DNA of 15,977 nucleotides, taken from NCBI GenBank assembly GCA_027621895.1, contig JAQCAK010000007.1:1-15977 (forward strand), read 5' to 3'. Source of the DNA: Pseudomonadota bacterium (GTDB lineage: Bacteria; Pseudomonadota; Gammaproteobacteria; Pseudomonadales; Azotimanducaceae). A program made the translations under genes and the position numbers. The notes below the pieces were generated by a model. That model ran no database searches, was not told where the DNA came from, and worked only from the letters and a program-made list of their open reading frames with translations. Positions 1 through 6,598 of this stretch are shown here, in pieces; the first letter of the stretch is position 1, and every line of letters starts with the position of its first letter.

Positions 1-414
1 GCCGACGACAAGGCCCTTGAAGAACTCCGCGCGAACCTGCCGGCTGAAGCAAACCCACTGGTTGTCTTTAATAAAATGGACCTGCCTGGAGCCCGGGTAC
101 CCCCGGGCGGCATTGGACTGTCGGCGCTGACAGGACAGGGCATGGATGTCCTGAAAAATCGTCTGAAAGCACTTTTGGGTGTATCAGGGCCACTGGAAAC
201 CGGATTTACTGCCCGACGACGCCACCTGGTGGCGCTGGGACAAGCCCGGGATCACCTAGCAGAAGGCCGGCGACAGCTGGAGTCCATGCAGGCGGGAGAA
301 CTGCTGGCCGAGGAATTGCGCCAGTGCCAGCGAGCCCTGTCGGAAATTACCGGGGAATTCACCGCCGACGATCTCCTCGGCGAAATCTTCGGCAGCTTCT
401 GTATCGGCAAGTAA
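1..414 (+). CDS. mnmE: tRNA modification GTPase MnmE (TrmE), C-terminal part only
   Basis: The frame is open from base 1 to the TAA at 412-414, so this is the last 137 residues of a protein that begins before the window (the E. coli protein has about 454). MnmE is a GTPase that works with MnmG to put a carboxymethylaminomethyl or aminomethyl group on C5 of the wobble uridine of certain tRNAs. Visible signs are the G4 motif NKMD (residues 24-27 of this fragment), the G5-like SALTGQG (about 41-47), a helical C-terminal segment, and the terminal CIGK that is the family's signature and supplies the catalytic-region cysteine. Its partner mnmG follows after 146 bases. Nothing in the visible part looks broken. 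The first in-frame ATG, at 76, is internal and not a start. Confidence 0.97.
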   Translation, partial: ADDKALEELRANLPAEANPLVVFNKMDLPGARVPPGGIGLSALTGQGMDVLKNRLKALLGVSGPLETGFTARRRHLVALGQARDHLAEGRRQLESMQAGELLAEELRQCQRALSEITGEFTADDLLGEIFGSFCIGK

Positions 415-474
415 CCCTGATTGCTGCCGATGATTCGGGGTGGCTGACCGGGCATTGCAACAGAGGTGGGTCGC

Positions 475-502
475 GTGACAAAGTCGATGACATCCGTATA
501 CT
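475..502 (+). promoter_or_regulatory. Predicted sigma70-type promoter for mnmG-rsmG-parAB
   Basis: GTGACA at 475-480 (five of six matches to TTGACA) is separated by 16 bases from TATACT at 497-502 (five of six matches to TATAAT). Transcription would begin near 509, about 50 bases before mnmG. It lies in the mnmE-mnmG gap, the only sizeable non-coding space before parB, so it could drive the whole overlapping cluster. This was found by eye against the consensus. Read-through from mnmE is also possible, because I see no terminator in the gap. Confidence 0.45.
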
Positions 503-552
503 TGCGCGTCCCCGGCCCTGGAGGCCTGGTTGATGCATTTTCAGGGAGCACC

Positions 553-564
553 ATGAGTCAATGA
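553..564 (+). other. Possible three-codon upstream ORF ending on the mnmG start
   Basis: ATG AGT CAA TGA at 553-564 encodes Met-Ser-Gln. Its stop codon overlaps the mnmG start (ATGA at 561-564). The best Shine-Dalgarno sequence here, AGGGAG at 543-548, is four bases before this ATG and twelve before the mnmG ATG, so it is better placed for the short ORF. Translation could reach mnmG by termination and re-initiation. It may be a chance arrangement, since ribosomes may simply use the more distant ATG. Confidence 0.35.
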
Positions 565-2441
565 GCACCCATTCAAATCAGTTTGACGTTATTGTCGTGG
601 GCGGCGGGCATGCCGGGACAGAGGCTGCGCTGGCCTCGGCCCGTACGGGAGCGAGAACGCTCCTGCTGACTCAGAATATTGAAACCCTGGGCCAGATGTC
701 CTGCAACCCCGCCATTGGTGGTATCGGTAAAAGCCACCTGGTCAGGGAGATTGATGCCCTTGGCGGTGCCATGGCGCTGGCAGCGGATCAGGCGGGTATT
801 CATTTCCGGGTTCTGAATTCCCGTAAAGGACCAGCCGTGCGCGCTACCCGCGCCCAGGCAGACCGCCAGCTTTATAAAGCAGCCATTCGCGGCATGCTTG
901 AAAATCAGGAGAACCTCAGCATTTTCCAGGCTTCTGTGGATGATCTGCAGATGACGGGATCGCGAGTGACGGGTGTCGTAACCAGCAACGGCCTGAAATT
1001 TGATGCCCAGGCCGTTGTACTGACGGTTGGTACTTTCCTGGGTGGTCTGATTCATATTGGTTTGGACAAACAGGCGGGTGGCCGAGCAGGAGACGCACCT
1101 TCAATTGCGCTTGCCGACAGACTCAGGGAAATGCCCTTCACCGTGGACCGTCTGAAAACGGGCACGCCACCGCGGATTGACGGGAAATCCGTTGATTTCT
1201 CTACCCTCGAGGAACAGCCTGGCGATGAACCCAGGCCGGTCATGTCGTTTATGTCATCCAGGGAAGATCATCCGGCGCAGGTCTCCTGCTTCATTACCCA
1301 TACCAGCGAACAGACTCACGACATTATTCGCGGGGGCCTCGACCGGTCTCCGCTTTACTCGGGCGTGATCGAAGGCGTAGGACCACGTTACTGCCCTTCT
1401 ATTGAGGACAAGGTAGTCCGCTTTGCCAACAAGCTGTCGCACCAGATTTTTATCGAACCGGAAGGCCTGGGAACCACTGAGCTGTATCCAAACGGCATCA
1501 GCACCAGCCTGCCCTACGATGTGCAGGTTGCGCTGGTGCATTCCATCAAGGGTTTCGAGCGGGCCCACATCACCCGACCGGGCTACGCCATTGAATATGA
1601 CTACTTTGAACCCAGGGAACTGCATCCAACCCTGGAAACACGGCATGTATCAGGGCTGTATTTCGCGGGACAGATCAACGGGACGACGGGGTATGAGGAA
1701 GCTGCGGCCCAGGGGTTGATCGCCGGCCTGAATGCTGCCCGACAGACCCGGGGTGAAGCCGGCTGGTGTCCGGCACGCAGTGAGGCTTACATCGGTGTGC
1801 TCATCGATGACCTGATCACCATGGGAACACGGGAACCCTATCGCATGTTCACGAGCCGGGCTGAATATCGACTGATCCTCCGGCAGGACAATGCGGATCG
1901 AAGACTGACCGGGATTGGCCGGGCAATGGGTCTCGTTGACGACGAGCGTTACCGTCGGTTTGAAACAAAACTTAAAGCCGTGGAATCCCTGTCGGACCAG
2001 CTGGAACATCGTTACCTGCAACCCGGCGACGCCCGGGCCGAGGGGGTTCTGGGTCAACCCCTGTCACGGGAATACAGTGCCTATGCCCTGCTCCGCAGGC
2101 CGGAAGTAGAGATAGGCCCTCTCTTGTCGCTCCTGGATCTCGATGAACTGGATGAAGAGGTGGCGGAACAGGTCGAAATCGACTGCAAGTACCAGGGTTA
2201 TATTGATCGTCAGCAGGGTGAAATAGACCGCATTCGTGATCAACAGCACCTGTCCCTGCCACAGGACCTTGACTATTCTGCGATCCGCGGTCTCTCCAAT
2301 GAGGTCGTTCAGAAACTTAACGATGTCAGGCCGGCGACCCTGGGTCAGGCGGGACGCATTTCCGGGGTCACGCCGGCAGCAGTCTCTCTGTTGTTGATTC
2401 ACCTCAAAAAGCATCGTCATCCAGTCAGTCAGACGGCCTGA
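561..2441 (+). CDS. mnmG: tRNA uridine-5-carboxymethylaminomethyl modification enzyme MnmG (GidA)
   Basis: MnmG is the FAD- and NADH-dependent partner of MnmE. Together they install the C5 aminomethyl or carboxymethylaminomethyl group on the wobble uridine (U34) of several tRNAs. The product has 626 residues (E. coli 629). The Rossmann FAD-binding motif GGGHAG is at 14-19. The conserved CNPAIGGIGK begins at Cys48 and GPRYCPS contains Cys278, matching the two functional cysteines of E. coli (47 and 277). GQINGTTGYEEAAAQG is at about 370-385 and EPYRMFTSRAEYRL at about 425-438. The helical C-terminal domain that binds MnmE ends near GVTPAAVSLLL. ATG 561 is the only usable start: an in-frame TGA lies at 531-533 and the FDVI(I/V)xGGG segment then falls at the normal distance from the N terminus. 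The ribosome-binding site spacing is long (see 553-564). The stop overlaps the rsmG start. Confidence 0.98.
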   Translation: MSTHSNQFDVIVVGGGHAGTEAALASARTGARTLLLTQNIETLGQMSCNPAIGGIGKSHLVREIDALGGAMALAADQAGIHFRVLNSRKGPAVRATRAQADRQLYKAAIRGMLENQENLSIFQASVDDLQMTGSRVTGVVTSNGLKFDAQAVVLTVGTFLGGLIHIGLDKQAGGRAGDAPSIALADRLREMPFTVDRLKTGTPPRIDGKSVDFSTLEEQPGDEPRPVMSFMSSREDHPAQVSCFITHTSEQTHDIIRGGLDRSPLYSGVIEGVGPRYCPSIEDKVVRFANKLSHQIFIEPEGLGTTELYPNGISTSLPYDVQVALVHSIKGFERAHITRPGYAIEYDYFEPRELHPTLETRHVSGLYFAGQINGTTGYEEAAAQGLIAGLNAARQTRGEAGWCPARSEAYIGVLIDDLITMGTREPYRMFTSRAEYRLILRQDNADRRLTGIGRAMGLVDDERYRRFETKLKAVESLSDQLEHRYLQPGDARAEGVLGQPLSREYSAYALLRRPEVEIGPLLSLLDLDELDEEVAEQVEIDCKYQGYIDRQQGEIDRIRDQQHLSLPQDLDYSAIRGLSNEVVQKLNDVRPATLGQAGRISGVTPAAVSLLLIHLKKHRHPVSQTA

Positions 2442-3070
2442 TGACTGCGGAGAAACAGCTCAGGGACGGGCTGAAGGCGCTGGCAGTTGATGGGCCTGAT
2501 GACAGCATCGAGGGCTGTCTGTCCTACCTGGCGCTGATTGAACGCTGGAACCGGGTGACGAACCTGACGGCGATTACCGACAGGTCTGAGATGGTCAGTC
2601 GTCACCTGCTGGATTCACTGAGCATTCACCACTACCTGTCGGGACAGGCGATCATCGATGTCGGCAGTGGCGCGGGTTTACCGGGTATTCCGCTGGCGCT
2701 ATTCAATCCCGGTAAAGACTTTATACTGCTCGACTCCAATGGAAAGAAAACCCGTTTTATGACCCAGGCTGTTATTGATCTAGGCCTTGAAAACGTTACT
2801 GTTGCGCAGTCCAGGGCGGAAAGCTTCACTGGTAGTTTCGACCATGTTGTATCCAGAGCCTTTCGCTCTCTTGGTGAGATGGTGATCAGCTGCTCACATC
2901 TGCTGCGTCCTGGCGGGAGCTTCCTGGCAATGAAGGGACCGGATGCCCCCAGGGAAATTGCTGAACTGGATACGGATCATTGGCGCGCGACATGTTATCC
3001 GCTCTCTGTGCCCGGGGTTCCCGGAGACCGCTGTCTGGTGTCGGTCAGCGGAGCCGGGGTTACCGCATGA
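2441..3070 (+). CDS. rsmG: 16S rRNA (guanine-N7)-methyltransferase RsmG (GidB)
   Basis: RsmG uses S-adenosylmethionine to make m7G at position 527 (E. coli numbering) in the 530 loop of 16S rRNA. In several bacteria its loss gives low-level streptomycin resistance. The product has 209 residues (E. coli 207). Family motifs occur in order: RWNRVTNLTAITD at about 35-47, RHLLDSL at 54-60, the SAM-binding glycine loop DVGSGAGLPGIPLA at 73-86, the acidic strand LLDSNGKKTRF at about 96-106, VVSRAF at 136-141 and MKG near 164. The ATG shares one base with the mnmG stop (TGATG at 2439-2443), with no strong Shine-Dalgarno, so translation is probably coupled to mnmG. The stop overlaps the parA start by four bases. 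Confidence 0.97.
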   Translation: MTAEKQLRDGLKALAVDGPDDSIEGCLSYLALIERWNRVTNLTAITDRSEMVSRHLLDSLSIHHYLSGQAIIDVGSGAGLPGIPLALFNPGKDFILLDSNGKKTRFMTQAVIDLGLENVTVAQSRAESFTGSFDHVVSRAFRSLGEMVISCSHLLRPGGSFLAMKGPDAPREIAELDTDHWRATCYPLSVPGVPGDRCLVSVSGAGVTA

Positions 3071-3903
3071 CACAGGTCATAGCGATCGCGAACCAGAAAG
3101 GCGGTGTGGGCAAGACGACCACCTGCGTCAACCTGGCTGCTTCGCTGGCAAAAATGAATCGGCGGGTGCTGCTGGTTGACCTGGATCCACAGGGCAACGC
3201 CACGATGGGCAGCGGCATTGACAAGGCCGACCTGGAAGCCTCTGTCTATGATGTGCTGATGGGTGACATTGAGGCAGCCGAGGCCATAGAGCCAGCGGAA
3301 GCGTCTGGTTATGACCTGCTCGGCTCAAGCGCGGATCTGTCGGGCGCCGAGGTAGAGTTACCGGACATGGAGCGGCGCGAATACCGGCTCAGGGATGCCC
3401 TGCTTGGGGTCCGGGTCCGCTACGACTTTATACTGATTGATTGCCCGCCGGCACTCGGTCTGTTGACAATCAACGGTCTGGTGGCCGCAGATTCAGTCAT
3501 CATCCCGATGCAGTGCGAGTACTATGCACTGGAAGGATTGACGGCACTGATGGCGACAATTGATCGCCTGACGTCATCTTTTAATCCCAGACTGAGGATC
3601 GAGGGGCTGGTTCGTACCATGTATGACCCGCGCAACAGTCTCAGCCGCGAGGTTTCGCTGCAGTTGATTGATCATTTTGGAGACACTGTCTACCGTACCA
3701 TCGTCCCGAGGAATGTCAGGCTGGCCGAGGCACCGAGCTACGGCCTGCCGATCCTGTTTTATGATAAGTACTCCAAGGGATCCAGGGCCTATCTGGCGCT
3801 GGCCGGTGAGGTACTCAACCGCCATCCCGGCAGGCTCGATCCGCCTGGCCCTGGCGAACCCACAACACCAGAAAAAACAGAAGGAACGGGTCATGGCGGG
3901 TAA
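3067..3903 (+). CDS. parA: Chromosome-partitioning ATPase ParA (Soj)
   Basis: This is a Walker-type ATPase that binds DNA non-specifically as an ATP dimer and is stimulated by ParB, producing the gradient that moves newly replicated origins. I place the start at ATG 3067 (278 residues) because MTQVIAIANQKGGVGKTT is the canonical N terminus and the ATG overlaps the rsmG stop (ATGA at 3067-3070). An in-frame start at 2980 would add 29 residues from rsmG sequence and is unlikely. The deviant Walker A box KGGVGKTT is at 11-18 with the signature lysine at 11, DLDPQGN is at 38-44, and the Walker B IDCPP is at 124-128. There is no N-terminal helix-turn-helix, so this is the chromosomal Soj type and not the large plasmid type. 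The last 30 or so residues are rich in Pro, Gly and Thr, which varies between species. The end overlaps parB by 11 bases. Confidence 0.96.
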   Translation: MTQVIAIANQKGGVGKTTTCVNLAASLAKMNRRVLLVDLDPQGNATMGSGIDKADLEASVYDVLMGDIEAAEAIEPAEASGYDLLGSSADLSGAEVELPDMERREYRLRDALLGVRVRYDFILIDCPPALGLLTINGLVAADSVIIPMQCEYYALEGLTALMATIDRLTSSFNPRLRIEGLVRTMYDPRNSLSREVSLQLIDHFGDTVYRTIVPRNVRLAEAPSYGLPILFYDKYSKGSRAYLALAGEVLNRHPGRLDPPGPGEPTTPEKTEGTGHGG

Positions 3904-4786
3904 GAAGCGTGGACTTGGCCGAGGCCTTGAAGCCCTGCTGCCGAAACAGTCACAGGCACCAAAAGAACAGCCTCCTCAAAACCAGGCATCGCGACAGCGG
4001 CACGGAGAGCTTGATGAGATTCCCGTTGAATTCATTCGCCCGGGCAGGTACCAGCCCAGGTCCCATTTCGATGAAGACGCAATCTCGGATCTGGCGGCAT
4101 CGATTCGCGCCCAGGGCGTCATGCAGCCGATAGTGCTGCGCCAGACAGGGGAAAACCGTTATGAACTGATTGCCGGTGAGCGTCGATGGCGGGCTGCCCA
4201 GCAGGCGGGCCTCGAGAAAATCCCGGCGGTTATCCGTGAAGTGAGCGATGAATCCGCCCTGGCGATGTCACTGATCGAGAATATTCAACGGGAAGACCTG
4301 AACCCGCTGGAAGAGGCCCTGGCATTAAAGCGGCTGATTGATGAGTTCCAGTTCACCCACCAGGAAGTGGCTGATGCCGTGGGTCGTTCCCGTAGTGCCG
4401 TCACCAACATGCTGCGGCTGACCAGCCTGACGCAGGCAGTCGCGGAAATGCTGGCAAACGGCGACATTGAGATGGGACACGCCAGGGCGATTCTGTCGTT
4501 GCCGACCGAGAGCCAGCTGGCGGCGGCACGAGCTGTGGTGGCCAAAGGATTGAACGTGCGCCAGGCAGAGAGCCTGGTGCGGAATATGGTGAAACCTGAC
4601 AAACCGCTGAAGCAACCCCCGGTTCAGGACACGGATACCCGTCGACTTGAATCCAGCCTGGCCCAGTCACTTGGCCAGCCAGTACAGATTCGTCATTCCA
4701 GAACCGGGAAAGGCAAACTGGTGATCAGTTATTCGTCGCTGGATGAGCTGGATGGCATTCTGGCGAAAATGGGGTACGAGGAGTAG
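3893..4786 (+). CDS. parB: Chromosome-partitioning protein ParB (Spo0J)
   Basis: ParB is a CTP-dependent clamp that loads at parS sites near the origin, spreads along DNA and stimulates ParA. I choose ATG 3893 (297 residues): AAGGA at 3881-3885 sits seven bases upstream and the product starts MAGKKRGLGRGLEALLP, the ParA-contacting peptide found at ParB N termini. A longer in-frame start at 3668 would lie inside parA. The ParB/Srx nuclease-like domain covers about 40-135, with the CTP-binding GERRWRAA at 95-102 and ENIQREDLNP at 129-138. The helix-turn-helix is at about 153-172 (THQEVADAVGRSRSAV), followed by GHARAIL at 195-201. The C-terminal dimerisation segment is at about 250-297. A variable Gln/Pro-rich linker lies at 19-36. 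I found no clear parS site in the window. Confidence 0.96.
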   Translation: MAGKKRGLGRGLEALLPKQSQAPKEQPPQNQASRQRHGELDEIPVEFIRPGRYQPRSHFDEDAISDLAASIRAQGVMQPIVLRQTGENRYELIAGERRWRAAQQAGLEKIPAVIREVSDESALAMSLIENIQREDLNPLEEALALKRLIDEFQFTHQEVADAVGRSRSAVTNMLRLTSLTQAVAEMLANGDIEMGHARAILSLPTESQLAAARAVVAKGLNVRQAESLVRNMVKPDKPLKQPPVQDTDTRRLESSLAQSLGQPVQIRHSRTGKGKLVISYSSLDELDGILAKMGYEE

Positions 4787-4834
4787 GTTCAGACCGATTC
4801 AGCCGGGTTTTCGTCAGTACGTGATTCCCGTTGT

Positions 4835-4861
4835 GATTCATCGCGAAAAGCGAGGTGAATC
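4835..4861 (+). other. Imperfect hairpin between parB and atpI
   Basis: GATTCA (4835-4840) pairs with TGAATC (4856-4861), and the adjoining TCGC (4841-4844) pairs with GCGA (4850-4853). The loop is GAAAA and there is a two-base GG bulge on the 3' side. It lies 48 bases after the parB stop. No run of T follows, so it does not look like a standard intrinsic terminator. It could protect the parB mRNA 3' end or be chance. Confidence 0.35.
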
Positions 4862-4874
4862 CGGTACCCGGATA

Positions 4875-4903
4875 TTGCCCCCTTAACGCCGAGCCGATAT
4901 ACT
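4875..4903 (+). promoter_or_regulatory. Predicted sigma70-type promoter of the atp operon
   Basis: TTGCCC at 4875-4880 and TATACT at 4898-4903 are 17 bases apart, the optimal spacing. Transcription would start near 4910, about 30 bases before the GTG of atpI. The bases after the -10 box (CCTCCCCC) form a GC-rich discriminator, a feature common in promoters under ppGpp/DksA stringent control; that reading is an inference. The five-pair hairpin CCCCG/CGGGG at 4908-4924 would be at the transcript's 5' end. Confidence 0.55.
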
Positions 4904-4940
4904 CCTCCCCCGCGGTAGCCGGGGTATTCTGGGCAAAAAA

Positions 4941-5366
4941 GTGGCGCTGGATCAAACAACAGTCAGGCGTTCGCCCTTTTACCCTGTCATTATCGCGCAG
5001 TCCATTGCGACAATGGTTCTGTCAGTCCTGGCGCTGATCGCCGGTCGCCTCGATTTTTGCCCTGTCGATGTCAGCGAGACGGCTGCATTATCGGTGGCTG
5101 CTGCAGGCGCAGTGTGCGTTATACCTGGCCTTTACCTGCTGGTGACGAGCACTCGGCAGATTGCGAAAGGGACAACAGGACTGGGATTGGCCCTCAAGGG
5201 GGAGGCTGGCCGTTTCGCGCTCAGTGCTATCGGGTTTGTTGTGGTGTTTGTGCAGTTCAGAGACCTCAATGCGCTGGTTTTTTTTGGCGTGTTCATCGCA
5301 CTGCAGGCATTCAACGTCATTGTGCCGTTGCTGAAAGCCATCAAGCGCCGCAACCGGTACCAGTGA
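4941..5366 (+). CDS. atpI: ATP synthase accessory protein AtpI (subunit I)
   Basis: This is a small inner-membrane protein encoded first in many bacterial atp operons and thought to help c-ring assembly or stability; it is often dispensable. The product has 141 residues (E. coli 126). Four hydrophobic stretches are visible, at roughly 14-34, 47-69, 90-105 and 110-132. A GEAGRF segment at 87-92 precedes the third, comparable to the GEA(F/x)K element of the family. The basic tail KAIKRRNR would be cytoplasmic. The start is GTG 4941, with only a weak Shine-Dalgarno (GGG at 4931-4933), in keeping with the low expression known for atpI. The family is poorly conserved, so position and topology carry much of the call. 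A 110-base gap with a hairpin separates it from atpB. Confidence 0.85.
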   Translation: MALDQTTVRRSPFYPVIIAQSIATMVLSVLALIAGRLDFCPVDVSETAALSVAAAGAVCVIPGLYLLVTSTRQIAKGTTGLGLALKGEAGRFALSAIGFVVVFVQFRDLNALVFFGVFIALQAFNVIVPLLKAIKRRNRYQ

Positions 5367-5407
5367 AAGGCGGGCAAGAGAGCCAGCCGAACGGAACATT
5401 CGGGACA

Positions 5408-5452
5408 ATGAGTACCGCCGGCTCCAAGTTGGCCCGGTGGAAAAGAAAGTAA
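5408..5452 (+). CDS. Possible 14-residue ORF between atpI and atpB
   Basis: ATG 5408 to TAA 5450-5452 would encode 14 residues, MSTAGSKLARWKRK, a basic peptide. A weak purine stretch (CGGGA at 5401-5405) lies just upstream. The hairpin at 5415-5440 sits inside it. I recognise no family and there is no independent sign of coding beyond an open frame, so it may be chance. If translated, ribosomes crossing it would melt the hairpin before atpB. Confidence 0.18.
   Translation: MSTAGSKLARWKRK
5415..5440 (+). other. Strong hairpin between atpI and atpB
   Basis: CCGCCGG at 5415-5421 pairs with CCGGTGG at 5434-5440 (seven pairs, one G-U). An inner CCA (5424-5426) pairs with TGG (5430-5432) around the loop AGT. 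The downstream bases are A-rich, not T-rich, so it is not an intrinsic terminator on this strand. It may act as an mRNA processing or stability element, separating weakly expressed atpI from the rest of the operon. Confidence 0.45.
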
Positions 5453-5476
5453 GTGGATCAAGGACGCTGAGAGGCT

Positions 5477-6310
5477 ATGGCGACTAGTTACGAAAATTCA
5501 GCCGAGTATATCTCGCACCATTTAACGAACCTGACCTATGGCCGGTTCGAGAATGGTGAGTGGGGGTTTGCTCATTCTGCTGACGACATCGCGGAAATGG
5601 GTTTCTGGTCCATCAACGTTGACACCATGTTCTGGTCATTCTTTCTGGGTTGCGTTTTTCTTTTCATTTTTACCATGGCGGCCAGAAAAGTTGAGGCCGG
5701 GGTCCCGGGTCATCTTCAGAACTTCTGCGAAATGTGCGTGGAATTTGTCGAAGATAACATCACACAGGTGTTCGGCAATCGACCGAATGCGCTGATCGGC
5801 CCGCTGTCCCTGACCATTCTGGTCTGGGTGTTTCTCATGAACCTCATGGACCTGGTGCCCATTGACTGGATTCCCTATGCGGCCGGCATGGCAGGGATTC
5901 CCTACTTCAAGGTTGTTCCAACGACCGATGTCAACGCAACGCTGGGCATGTCCTTTGGTGTCTTCTTTCTGGTGATCTACTACAACCTCAAGATCAAGGG
6001 TCCCATCAAGTTTGGTGCGGGTCTGCTGACTCATCCCATACCCCACTGGAGTATGTACTGGTTCAACTTTATTCTCGAAGTTGTCGATCTGTTTGCCAAG
6101 CCGATTTCCCATGGCCTGCGGCTTTTCGGCAACCTTTACGCAGGCGAAATGATCTTTATTCTGATCGCGCTGTTACCGTTTTACGCACAGTGGGCGCTGT
6201 CTCTCCCCTGGGCAATATTCCACATTCTGATTATTGCCTTGCAGGCGTTTGTGTTCATGATCCTGGCGATCGTGTTCCTGACACAGGCGCATGCAGTTGA
6301 CGAACACTAA
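5477..6310 (+). CDS. atpB: ATP synthase Fo subunit a
   Basis: Subunit a forms the two proton half-channels beside the c-ring in the inner membrane. The product has 277 residues (E. coli 271), starting at ATG 5477 with GAGAGG at 5469-5474 as ribosome-binding site. Hydrophobic segments are visible at about 50-68, 103-125, 155-171, 190-210, 220-240 and 244-269. The core motif GLRLFGNLYAGE at 213-224 carries the essential arginine as Arg215 (E. coli Arg210) and Glu224 (E. coli Glu219). PWAIFHILII has His249 (E. coli His245) and LQAF has Gln256 (E. coli Gln252). The whole proton path is therefore present. One oddity is His212 in ISHGLR, where E. coli has Leu207, one helical turn from the essential arginine. 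The protein ends AHAVDEH, a common gammaproteobacterial type of tail. Confidence 0.98.
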   Translation: MATSYENSAEYISHHLTNLTYGRFENGEWGFAHSADDIAEMGFWSINVDTMFWSFFLGCVFLFIFTMAARKVEAGVPGHLQNFCEMCVEFVEDNITQVFGNRPNALIGPLSLTILVWVFLMNLMDLVPIDWIPYAAGMAGIPYFKVVPTTDVNATLGMSFGVFFLVIYYNLKIKGPIKFGAGLLTHPIPHWSMYWFNFILEVVDLFAKPISHGLRLFGNLYAGEMIFILIALLPFYAQWALSLPWAIFHILIIALQAFVFMILAIVFLTQAHAVDEH

Positions 6311-6320
6311 TTAATTAACC

Positions 6321-6337
6321 TTGATCAACTAGATCAA
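6321..6337 (+). repeat. Inverted repeat upstream of atpE
   Basis: TTGATC at 6321-6326 and GATCAA at 6332-6337 are perfect inverted copies around AACTA. They lie in the 54-base AT-rich atpB-atpE gap, which in E. coli acts as a translational enhancer giving the high c-subunit yield. A second weak stem at 6342-6355 would pair part of the atpE Shine-Dalgarno (AGGAG, 6353-6357). Confidence 0.5.
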
Positions 6338-6364
6338 ACGACCTTAGTAACTAGGAGTAACCTC

Positions 6365-6598
6365 ATGGAAATGGCACAAGCACTTGTTTATCTGGCTGGC
6401 GGCATCCTGATGGGATTGGGCGCCATCGGAAGTAGTTTGGGCATTGGTAATCTGAGCGGTAAATACCTGGAAGGCGTAGCCCGTCAACCAGAACTTCAGC
6501 CGATGCTGATGACACAACTGTTCATCTCCCTCGCACTGGTAGACGCGCTGCCGATTATCTCAGTGGGTATCTCGCTCTATATGATCTTCGCGCTCTGA
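6365..6598 (+). CDS. atpE: ATP synthase Fo subunit c
   Basis: Subunit c is the membrane hairpin protein that makes the rotating c-ring. The product has 77 residues (E. coli 79), starting at ATG 6365 with AGGAG at 6353-6357 seven bases upstream. Helix 1 (about 5-32) holds the glycine-rich packing motif, the polar loop Arg40-Gln41-Pro42 is intact, and helix 2 (about 50-76) carries the proton-binding Asp60 in LVDALP. An aspartate there, without the Gln and Glu-Ser residues of sodium-type rings, indicates a proton ring. Helix 1 departs from the E. coli pattern with Ser23, Ser24, Asn29 and Ser31 where E. coli has Ala24, Ala25, Ile30 and Gly32, and Arg50 of E. coli is Met49 here. The stop TGA is part of a TGATCA repeat. 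Confidence 0.98.
   Translation: MEMAQALVYLAGGILMGLGAIGSSLGIGNLSGKYLEGVARQPELQPMLMTQLFISLALVDALPIISVGISLYMIFAL

Noticed and set aside
2980..3066. Longer N terminus for ParA
   Set aside because: The extra 29 residues overlap rsmG in another frame and precede the canonical ParA N terminus, and the ATGA overlap at 3067 gives a natural start.
3668..3892. Longer N terminus for ParB
   Set aside because: The extra residues lie within parA, while ATG 3893 has a good ribosome-binding site and gives the conserved GLGRGLEALLP N terminus.
415..4940. parS or DnaA-box sites expected near parAB and the origin
   Set aside because: I found no match close to the palindromic parS consensus. TGTGGATGA in mnmG (near 936) and TGTGGACAA in atpD (near 10935) each differ from a DnaA box by one base, but they are isolated and inside coding sequence.
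6321..6337. FNR-type binding site (TTGAT-N4-ATCAA) upstream of atpE
   Set aside because: The half-sites are present but the spacer is seven bases instead of four, and the position is inside an operon.
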